From: CAKVOD01 sp964489405
GTDB taxonomy: Bacteria > Bacillota > Clostridia > Christensenellales > UBA1242
Direction of reading: 5' to 3'
DNA: 37,676 nucleotides
Assembly: GCA_964489405.1 (NCBI GenBank)
Contig: CAZAYL010000010.1
Location: 1-37,676 of the forward strand
Positions 31,604 to 37,676 of the stretch are shown one piece after another. The position numbers were made by a program, and so were the translations under genes. Below the pieces are notes generated by a model. The model made no database searches, was not told the origin of the DNA, and saw only the letters and a list, made by a program, of their open reading frames with translations. The stretch's first letter is position 1, and each line of letters opens with the position of its first letter.

Positions 31604-32323
31604 TTAATCAAAATATTGAATATTTGCCTCCCCCTTCAAATGCTCAGGGATTTCGCTCGCGTCAATATCCGCGCCATCAATTTCGTCTTTAATTTGCTGA
31701 ATTTGGCTATCGACGTCGCTTGCCTCTTCTTCATCGATGTTGTCATCAATATCGTATTCGCTATACATACTTTCGGTTGTATTTCCAACATTTAAAATCT
31801 GTATTCTTTCAAGCAGTGTTTCATAATTTGGCAAATCATCAAGCGCAGACAAATCAAAGCGTTTCAAAAAATCTTCTGTAGTGCCAAACAGAAGTGGTTT
31901 GCCTACTACGTCTTTTCTTCCTACAACCTCAATCAAATTATGCCCTAGCAAAACTTGTATTGCATAATCACTGCTAACCCCACGAATGCTTTCGATTTCA
32001 AGCTTCGTAATTGGTTGTTTGTATGCAATGATTGCCATTGTCTCAAGTGCCGCCTTAGTAAGTGCCTTTTCTTTGATTGGATTTAAAACATCAGCAATAA
32101 AATCAGAATATTCAGGGTTTGAAGAAAGTTGAATTTTATTCTTATATGCAATGATATTAATACCACACGGGGACACGTATTTTTTCTTTAAGCTATCAAC
32201 CGCCGATTTAACCCTGTCAACGCTCACGTTTAACTTTGATGCAATGTCGTCAATCTCAACTCCTTGCCCCGCCACAAAAAGTATTGACATTATAATTTCA
32301 TCTAAATCATCTAATCTATCCAT
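31604..32323 (-). CDS. scpB: Segregation and condensation protein B
   Basis: A subunit of the SMC-ScpAB condensin that compacts and separates chromosomes; ScpB dimers bind ScpA. The 239-residue protein has two winged-helix domains. Recognisable blocks are ILFVAGQGVEIDDIA, LTKAALETMAIIAYKQPITK, IESIRGV, and LIEVVGRKDVVGKPLLFGTT. The last 60 or so residues are an acidic, probably disordered tail, common in ScpB. GAGGAA inside the end of scpA precedes the ATG, and the genes are two bases apart, so they are likely translated together. Confidence 0.95.
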   Translation of the reverse strand: MDRLDDLDEIIMSILFVAGQGVEIDDIASKLNVSVDRVKSAVDSLKKKYVSPCGINIIAYKNKIQLSSNPEYSDFIADVLNPIKEKALTKAALETMAIIAYKQPITKLEIESIRGVSSDYAIQVLLGHNLIEVVGRKDVVGKPLLFGTTEDFLKRFDLSALDDLPNYETLLERIQILNVGNTTESMYSEYDIDDNIDEEEASDVDSQIQQIKDEIDGADIDASEIPEHLKGEANIQYFD

Positions 32324-32325
32324 AA

Positions 32326-33276
32326 TTATTCCTCATAATCATCAATTTTTTCAGTCGTTTGCCCCTCAACATAGTCGGGGTTTTTAATAATCAAAATGTC
32401 TTCAAACAAATTTGCTTGCGTAACTTTGATAAATTGCAATTTCATCAATTCAAGCATTGCTTGAAAAGTCGAAATAATTTCACTCTTTGAATAATCACTA
32501 TCAAACATTTCACTAAAATGAACTTGTTGTTTTTGATTCAAAACTACTTTGATTGTAAATATCTTTTCAGCAACCGTAAAACGATCTTTCTCAATCTTGC
32601 GTTCAACGCTAACAGTCGTCTTTTGTTGTAGTTTTATCATCATTTTAGTGAAAGCATTCAAAAGATTGTCCATATTCATTTGCTTGAGCACATATCTAAA
32701 ATCATTCACCGACTCGTCGGGTTCTTTGTAAAATCTATCAATATCTTCAATTTTTTTAAGTTCATCTGATGCATCTTTTAGAAGTTTGTATTCTTCAAGT
32801 TTGCGCTTAAGTTCTTGCTCAGGGTCAATCTCGTTCTCTTTTGGCTCTTCAGGTTTAGGAAGCAATGCTTTGACTTTAATTTCAAGTAAAGTCGAAGCTA
32901 CCGCCAAAAATTCACTTGCTTGCTCAAGGTCAATCAAATTAGATTGCCTAATATACTCAAGATATTCATCAGTTATTTCACTCAAAACGACAGTCTTAAG
33001 GTCGACTTTGTTGTCGTCCATAATTGCAAGCAATAGTTCATAAGGGTTGTCAAAATCTTTGATGTTATACTTATGTGTGTTTTCTTTTGCGCTCGATTCG
33101 CGCTCACTATCATTATTGCAAACCGATTCACACCCATCCACATATTTATTCTCTTCTAAATGTTCATCTCTCGCCCCCTGTTCAGCCTCGCATTTTTCAA
33201 GAAACTCAATATTTGACAACATCATATCTTTATCACAAAAATCTCCATTTTCCATTTGTTTCTCTGAATCAAACAT
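32326..33276 (-). CDS. scpA: Segregation and condensation protein A
   Basis: The kleisin subunit that bridges the SMC heads in condensin. The core runs from about residue 70 (YNIKDFDNPYELLLAIMDDNKVDL) through EYLEYIRQSNLIDLEQASEFL and LLEIKVKALLP to the C-terminal winged helix (FSEMFDSDYSKSEIISTFQAMLELMK). The first 70 residues are an extra acidic stretch rich in Glu, Asp and Asn and not usual for ScpA. AAAGGAG is placed correctly for ATG 33276 and no site is seen nearer the core, so the extension is probably real. It lies between the M50 protease gene and scpB. Confidence 0.93.
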   Translation of the reverse strand: MFDSEKQMENGDFCDKDMMLSNIEFLEKCEAEQGARDEHLEENKYVDGCESVCNNDSERESSAKENTHKYNIKDFDNPYELLLAIMDDNKVDLKTVVLSEITDEYLEYIRQSNLIDLEQASEFLAVASTLLEIKVKALLPKPEEPKENEIDPEQELKRKLEEYKLLKDASDELKKIEDIDRFYKEPDESVNDFRYVLKQMNMDNLLNAFTKMMIKLQQKTTVSVERKIEKDRFTVAEKIFTIKVVLNQKQQVHFSEMFDSDYSKSEIISTFQAMLELMKLQFIKVTQANLFEDILIIKNPDYVEGQTTEKIDDYEE

Positions 33277-33286
33277 CTCTTCTCCT

Positions 33287-33943
33287 TTAGATAATCAAAT
33301 TCCAAAACCAATCAAACACCCAAACAATTCCATTAACTACGTACCCAAGCACAAACCCAATGGCTCCCGAAATCAATAAAATGACGAGTAGTATTTGTCC
33401 ATATCGCATATTAAAATCGACAAATTTATTATCATATCGCATAAAAGCATTCAAGAAATTAAAGCCGTCAAGTGGGAAAATTGGCAATAAATTAAACACC
33501 GCTAGAGATAAGTTAATCGTCATACCAAAGCCAAACAAATATGACAAGAAAAATCTAAACATACTATCAGGCATAAATTTTAAGACACAAATATATAGCC
33601 CAGCACATATAAAAGCAATAATAATATTTGTTGTTATCCCAGCAAGGGAAACGGAAATGACTCCCTTTTTGTGATTGCGAAAATTTAGTGTGTTTATCGG
33701 CACTGGTTTTGCCCAACCAAACCCAATAAGTACAAAGCAAATTAACCCAAGTGCATCAAAATGCGCTAGTGGATTGACAGTCAATCTCCCGTATGCCTTT
33801 GGTGTATTGTCCCCCATCTTGACCGCAACATAACTATGACTAAATTCGTGCAAAACTATTGCAACAACAATGGCGATAACATACGCAAGCAATAATAAAA
33901 TTGCCTCGCCCGTAGTCAGACCATCAAGATATTCAAAAATCAT
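33287..33943 (-). CDS. Site-2 protease family (M50) membrane protein
   Basis: A 218-residue polytopic membrane metalloprotease. The zinc site HEFSH is in the first membrane helix (residues 32-36) and the third ligand Asp lies in LLPIFPLDGF. Four or five more hydrophobic segments follow. Members cut proteins within the membrane, but the substrate of this short YwhC-like group is unknown. The gene sits directly before scpA and scpB, a common order in Firmicutes. GGGAAA lies about 11 bases before the ATG, a weak ribosome site. Confidence 0.9.
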   Translation of the reverse strand: MIFEYLDGLTTGEAILLLLAYVIAIVVAIVLHEFSHSYVAVKMGDNTPKAYGRLTVNPLAHFDALGLICFVLIGFGWAKPVPINTLNFRNHKKGVISVSLAGITTNIIIAFICAGLYICVLKFMPDSMFRFFLSYLFGFGMTINLSLAVFNLLPIFPLDGFNFLNAFMRYDNKFVDFNMRYGQILLVILLISGAIGFVLGYVVNGIVWVFDWFWNLII

Positions 33944-34121
33944 AAAGTTAATTTCCCACTTTTAATATCGTTATTATATCAAATTTTCACATTTTTAACA
34001 AGTATTTCAAACAATAAAGGTACACTCTATCATAATTTTGTCCAAAAATAATTTCACTTATTACAATATTGATGTGAATTTTTTATATGCATACTTTTTT
34101 TAATTTTGTTAAATATCAAAA

Positions 34122-34155
34122 CAAAAAAAACCGCCAAGATTACTCTTCGCGGTTT
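34122..34155 (-). terminator. Terminator of rplJL
   Basis: AAACCGC (34128-34134) pairs with GCGGTTT (34149-34155), and on the minus strand a run of Ts follows. Confidence 0.85.
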
Positions 34156-34176
34156 CACTATAGAAGTAAGATGGAA

Positions 34177-34554
34177 CTATTTAAGTTCAACTGTTGCACC
34201 AGCAGCTTCAAGTTTCTCTTTCATTTCTTTAGCTTCATCTGTTGATGCGTTTTCTTTGATTGTTGCAGGAGCGCCATCAACAAGCTTCTTTGCGTCCAAA
34301 AGACCAAGACCTGTGAGTTCCTTAACAATTTTGATTGTTTCTGCTTTCTTTTCTGCATTGATTGCTTTCAATACAACTGTGTATTCTGATTTTTCTTCAG
34401 CAGCTGGAGCAGCAGCGCCAGCAACTGGAGCAGCAGCAACTGCTACTGGAGCAGCAGCGCTAACACCGAATTCTTCTTCAAGTGCTTTTACAAGTTCACT
34501 TACTTGTGTGAGGGTCATACCCTTAATTACTTCAACAATTTCTTTAATTTCCAT
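34177..34554 (-). CDS. rplL: Ribosomal protein L7/L12
   Basis: The multicopy stalk protein that recruits elongation and initiation factors to the ribosome. The 125-residue protein has the N-terminal dimer helices (IKEIVEVIKGMTLTQVSEL), the Ala/Pro-rich hinge and the C-terminal factor-binding domain with GLGLLDAKKLVDGAP. GGAGG eight bases before ATG 34554 gives the family start; the ATG five codons upstream overlaps that site. It follows rplJ by 47 bases. rpoB does not follow, unlike the usual order, and a terminator comes next. Confidence 0.97.
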   Translation of the reverse strand: MEIKEIVEVIKGMTLTQVSELVKALEEEFGVSAAAPVAVAAAPVAGAAAPAAEEKSEYTVVLKAINAEKKAETIKIVKELTGLGLLDAKKLVDGAPATIKENASTDEAKEMKEKLEAAGATVELK

Positions 34555-34601
34555 AATAAATTCCTCCATTTTTATTGTTGTAATTTTATGCGCTTATGCG
34601 C

Positions 34602-35120
34602 TTAGTTTTTCTTTGCGATTGCGTCGAGTGCGCAAACCAAGTTTCTGCCGTTCGCAGACAAAACTTGACAAAGTTGAGTTGCTGGCGCGTTGAGCATACC
34701 AAGCAATTTTGCAAGCAAAACCTCTCTTGATGGAAGTTCTGCAAGTGCTTTGACTCCGTCTTCATCAACGAAAGTTTTATCTACAAGCCCAAATTTAATT
34801 GCGATTGTAGGATTGTCAGCAAGTGCATTCTTTGCAACTTTCGGTGCGGACACTTCGTCTTCATAACCAAATGCGACAGCCAATGTGTGTTGCAATCTTT
34901 CTTCATAGCCAACAAGCCCAAGTTCATTAAAAGCGCGCAAAACAAGTCTATTCTTGTAAACTTTGTATTCGCAATTATTCTTTCTGAATTCACGACGCAT
35001 TTTCATATCATTTGCGACGTTCATTCCGCTATAATCAATAAAAACAATTGATTTTGCTTTTTGAACTTTGTCTTTAATTTCTTCTACAACCAACTTTTTC
35101 TTTTCAAGATTAGCAGACAT
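34602..35120 (-). CDS. rplJ: Ribosomal protein L10
   Basis: It anchors the L7/L12 stalk to 23S rRNA. The 172-residue protein has the family blocks KAKSIVFIDYSGMNV, MRREFRKNNCEYKVYKNRL and LPSREVLLAKLLGMLNAPA. AAGGAGG lies six bases before ATG 35120; the ATG two codons upstream touches that site. In many bacteria L10 with L12 binds the mRNA leader to limit its own synthesis, and a matching leader lies upstream. It is not preceded by rplK-rplA here. Confidence 0.97.
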   Translation of the reverse strand: MSANLEKKKLVVEEIKDKVQKAKSIVFIDYSGMNVANDMKMRREFRKNNCEYKVYKNRLVLRAFNELGLVGYEERLQHTLAVAFGYEDEVSAPKVAKNALADNPTIAIKFGLVDKTFVDEDGVKALAELPSREVLLAKLLGMLNAPATQLCQVLSANGRNLVCALDAIAKKN

Positions 35121-35126
35121 TTCCAT

Positions 35127-35290
35127 CCTCCTTACTATAGTTTACAAAAAACTCTATGCCCATTGAGTGCATAGAGTACAATACGCAAAAACCTGCATTT
35201 TGCGCTAAATTTACCTACACATCTCCTCGGCAAGTTTGCAATGCAATTGCGGGCGAACCCACTTGCTGTCTATGGCGATAGTTTCTTGTA
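35127..35290 (-). ncRNA. L10 leader of rplJL
   Basis: On the minus strand a structured leader includes GCAAGTGGG, GCCCGC and CTTGCCGAGG, the kink-turn-like site typical of Firmicutes L10 leaders. The terminator hairpin follows before rplJ. Excess L10(L12)4 binding here should favour termination and reduce expression. Assignment is by recalled sequence signature. Confidence 0.8.
35146..35177 (-). terminator. Attenuator before rplJ
   Basis: ACTCTATGC (35151-35159) pairs perfectly with GCATAGAGT (35169-35177), with T-run on the minus strand, 26 bases before the start codon. It would stop transcripts unless the L10 leader folds otherwise. Confidence 0.8.
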
Positions 35291-35296
35291 GATAGT

Positions 35297-35325
35297 ATTA
35301 TAACTTATTTCCCCCGACTTGTCAA
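35297..35325 (-). promoter_or_regulatory. Promoter of rplJL
   Basis: On the minus strand perfect TTGACA (35320-35325) and TATAAT (35297-35302) boxes are 17 bases apart. Confidence 0.9.
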
Positions 35326-35385
35326 GTGTTTTTTCAAAATTAATTGCAATGTTTGATTGTTTTTGCCAACTAAAAAAGGGCTAAA

Positions 35386-36015
35386 CTATTCTTTCACATT
35401 TGTATCAACAACAAAATCGGCAATTGGATTATTGAACTTATGTTTGATGCCAACTGTAAAAATTCCACACGACATCCCGTCGTCAATATTCTTTTGTGTG
35501 TCCTCAAACAAAACGCAGTCTGCCTGCGGAGCCCCAAAATACTTCTCTGTATTACGATAATAATCTATTTTCTTGACATCTATTGAATCTATCAAAGAAA
35601 TTACTTTCTCAAATTTGTCCTTAATTCCCCACTTTTGAAGACACGAATCAATAATTTTTGTGCTTTGATTCGACAAAATGTATAATTTTTTGCCGTCGCA
35701 ACTCTGCATAAGGTCGAAAAAATAATCAAACATCGGCAAATTTTCACTCTTTGTCAATTCCAAAAAGCCGTTGATATACTCATCAATCAAAGTTTGTTCA
35801 TCTACATCAACATCGGTCTCTATACTGCTCTTAATTTCAATAACAGTTTTGCCCATAACAGCCCTATAGCCGTCCTCGGTCAAATCTATGCCATATTTCT
35901 TCCAATTTTTCTTGTGAACAAGGTAATTAAAGCGCTCCGTGCCAAGCATTGTGCCGTCAAAATCAAAAATCAAAACCTTCTTGTCTTTCAAAATTTCTTT
36001 CAATTTTTCATTCAT
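35386..36015 (-). CDS. HAD-family hydrolase, PGM-like
   Basis: A 209-residue HAD hydrolase with motif I IFDFDGTM (Asp18, Asp20), motif II LSNQST, and motif IV VLFEDTQKNIDDGMSCG. An alpha-helical cap follows motif I (res 25-95). This layout is that of the phosphoglycolate phosphatase and beta-phosphoglucomutase group; no substrate can be named. The nearest purine-rich site (CGGAG) is about 14 bases before ATG 36015, weak. It lies just upstream of the rplJL promoter on the same strand. Confidence 0.83.
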   Translation of the reverse strand: MNEKLKEILKDKKVLIFDFDGTMLGTERFNYLVHKKNWKKYGIDLTEDGYRAVMGKTVIEIKSSIETDVDVDEQTLIDEYINGFLELTKSENLPMFDYFFDLMQSCDGKKLYILSNQSTKIIDSCLQKWGIKDKFEKVISLIDSIDVKKIDYYRNTEKYFGAPQADCVLFEDTQKNIDDGMSCGIFTVGIKHKFNNPIADFVVDTNVKE

Positions 36016-36090
36016 TATGTTGTTTATTCTCCGAAAATATTATACTTTAATTTAACATCATTGTCAAGACTTTACCCCTACACAAAAATA

Positions 36091-36123
36091 ATAATGAGAT
36101 ACAAAATCTCTATATCCCATTAT
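36091..36123 (-). terminator. Terminator of the surface-protein gene
   Basis: ATAATGAGATA pairs with TATCCCATTAT with one A-C mismatch, and ATTTTTG follows on the minus strand. Confidence 0.55.
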
Positions 36124-36228
36124 CACTATTTATTTACTTTTTCATTTATTTCAAACGTACTAAACTGTATTTAATTTCCTAATAGTCCAATATTTAATCA
36201 TATCATTTTCCCATTTTGCAAAAAATTA

Positions 36229-37676
36229 CTATATGATCACTGTACTATTGACGCGCGGATTCGAAATTTCACATACAATCGTCGCAGTGTTGGTACTATC
36301 ATCAAAACTGTCAATAATCACAGCACGCCCGCCGTTCCCACCCATCGACGCGTTTGTCAAAGTAGTGAACTCCATATTCCCGCAATAACTGAACACAAAA
36401 CATAATTTGTACTTGTTACTCGAGTAATTTTCGACATATGACAAAGTAATTGTTTGCGAACCGCTACCTATATACAATTGCTTGACAATATCATCTCCGC
36501 TATAAATATACACCATATACTTTTCTCCAGTAAGTTTTGAACAATTAAAATTGATTGTCAACTTACTATCTTTCCACTGGGCAGTAATCGTTGCGTCCCC
36601 GTTCCCCGCTGTCAAAATGTATTCGTTCCCACTTTTGGTTATTGTGGACTTAGTCGTCCCTGCATCAACGGAAATAATCCACCCAATCAAATCATATCCC
36701 GTGCGGGTAAGTTTCGGAAGCGCGCTTTGCCCGCCACTCTCAAGTTTAAGTGTCGACGTCGCGCTTGTGCCGTCATTATTCGCAAGTGTGAAAGTGTATT
36801 CCACAATCGTCAAAAACGCACGCAATTCCGGGTAACTGGTCCCGTCAGAATACCAAATAGTTGTAAAATCCCAATTCGTGTAGGTGCCCTTTGTTTTGAG
36901 CGCTTCTGCATCCTTAGCCGTAACGCCAACTACTGTCGGTTCACTAGTTCCGTTGATATCGCAAGTATTTAAGTAGTAACAATTTTCTGCCGTCCCGCTA
37001 GTAATTGCATACGCGTAAACAGCCCCTATATCACTTCTTCCCGTAACATCACCTACATTATAACAATTCCTTGTCACATTACCTCCTATTCCATACGCCG
37101 CTTCACCGTTCGACATATCCATTGAATAGGTGTAACTTTTTATCTTGCTCGTATTATAGCAATTCTCAACCACAACTCCCCCCTCACTCATACCAACTAT
37201 TCCCCCTGCGTAGTTGCTGTACGCAGCTATAGTACCATTATTTACACATTCAGTTATATTCGTATACGACGCATACCCGACTATTCCCCCTGCGCAGGCC
37301 CACCGCACAGTTACAGCACCATTATTTACACATTCAGTTATATTCGTATACGACGCACCCGCGACTATTCCCCCTGCGTTAGTATCCGTCTTATTCACTA
37401 CAGCATTATTTGTACATTCCTCAAATGTAACTGGTCTGCTGCTAGTTCCGCTTGCGTCATTTGCGAATGTGCCACTAACAGTTGTGGAGCTATTAATGGT
37501 TAAATTTTTAATATACGCCCCCGGTCCCACATAGTCAAATAGCCCCTTCGAGCTAAGGGTAATACTATACCCTCCACCGTCATAATTTCCGCAAAACATA
37601 TATGTTGATGTTCCAATCCCTGCCCAAGTTGAATCTAATGTTATGTTTGCAGTTTGTTTGAAATATTCACCAGTGT
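36229..37676 (-). CDS. Surface protein with GLUG and InlB-type repeats, 5' end outside
   Basis: A partial gene: the frame stays open to the window edge, and the codons before the first in-window ATG (37599) read a normal GLUG sequence (YFKQTANITLD), so the true start is further out. Visible parts, N to C: GLUG-type turns (AGGIVAGASYTNITECVNNG and similar) to about residue 200, a linker, then an InlB-B/Flg_new repeat (YTFTLANNDGTS... to ATITAQW) and a C-terminal strand-rich domain of about 100 residues. Such proteins are usually secreted or surface-bound. No LPXTG or other anchor is seen at the C terminus. Its GC content is higher than its neighbours, possibly from repeat expansion or transfer. 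Confidence 0.82.
   Translation of the reverse strand, partial: TGEYFKQTANITLDSTWAGIGTSTYMFCGNYDGGGYSITLSSKGLFDYVGPGAYIKNLTINSSTTVSGTFANDASGTSSRPVTFEECTNNAVVNKTDTNAGGIVAGASYTNITECVNNGAVTVRWACAGGIVGYASYTNITECVNNGTIAAYSNYAGGIVGMSEGGVVVENCYNTSKIKSYTYSMDMSNGEAAYGIGGNVTRNCYNVGDVTGRSDIGAVYAYAITSGTAENCYYLNTCDINGTSEPTVVGVTAKDAEALKTKGTYTNWDFTTIWYSDGTSYPELRAFLTIVEYTFTLANNDGTSATSTLKLESGGQSALPKLTRTGYDLIGWIISVDAGTTKSTITKSGNEYILTAGNGDATITAQWKDSKLTINFNCSKLTGEKYMVYIYSGDDIVKQLYIGSGSQTITLSYVENYSSNKYKLCFVFSYCGNMEFTTLTNASMGGNGGRAVIIDSFDDSTNTATIVCEISNPRVNSTVII
37234..37357 (-). repeat. Tandem 84-bp GLUG repeats
   Basis: A 40-base segment at 37234-37273 recurs exactly at 37318-37357, 84 bases or 28 codons apart, and the flanks are also similar. 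Each unit encodes one SYTNITECVNNG-type turn. The nucleotide identity indicates recent duplication or gene conversion. Confidence 0.85.

Noticed and set aside
34106..34693. 195-codon plus-strand ORF over rplL
   Set aside because: It is an antisense shadow of L7/L12 with an Ala/Thr-rich composition caused by the hinge codons.
1..37676. CRISPR array
   Set aside because: No evenly spaced short repeats with unique spacers were seen; the repeats present are tRNA, GLUG and short intergenic ones.

Overview
The window is AT-rich and codes densely. It looks like the chromosome of a low-GC Gram-positive bacterium of the Clostridia type, probably an uncultured gut lineage. The support is a T-box leader before pheST, an L10-type leader before rplJL, a site-2 protease-scpA-scpB cluster, strong AGGAGG ribosome sites, TTGACA/TATAAT promoters with 17-base spacers, a DUF1540-like cysteine protein, LTA-synthase-type enzymes and a GLUG/InlB-type surface protein. 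The lineage is inference; no rRNA is present.

Layout. 1-830: a GC-rich, gene-free patch with strong hairpins, then tRNA-Asn with its own promoter and terminator, followed by a truncated second copy of the tRNA 3' end. 830-5564: dUTPase, an LTA-synthase-like sulfatase overlapping a diacylglycerol kinase (a lipid-recycling pair), and a membrane-anchored alkaline phosphatase. 5614-12314: an accessory pair transcribed divergently from one control region. One gene is a 935-residue fusion of a complete exonuclease III-type nuclease, a group II-intron-like reverse transcriptase, a degenerate zinc/HNH-like region and a small C-terminal domain. The other is a 1222-residue cytoplasmic leucine-rich-repeat protein. 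12521-15938: pheT and pheS under a T-box. 16001-21318: a cell-wall amidase, a cysteine-rich protein, a lipoprotein and two Q/N-rich proteins of unknown role. 21422-28836: GAPDH, oligoendopeptidase F, archaeal-type AspRS and an MMPL transporter. 29252-31507: a HAD phosphatase, a 46-codon ORF and a Rho-like protein that has lost its ATPase motifs. 31604-36015: scpB, scpA, M50 protease, rplL, rplJ with leader, and a HAD hydrolase. 36229 to the end: the 3' part of a surface repeat protein that runs off the window.

Most of the window is housekeeping. The part most likely to be undescribed is the nuclease-reverse transcriptase fusion at 5614-8421. It has the endonuclease-then-RT order of eukaryotic LINE ORF2 proteins, but its RT is of the bacterial group II type and no intron RNA is visible around it. 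Its promoter lies in an inverted repeat and its ribosome site can pair in a hairpin. The Rho-like pseudo-ATPase is the second most unusual gene.
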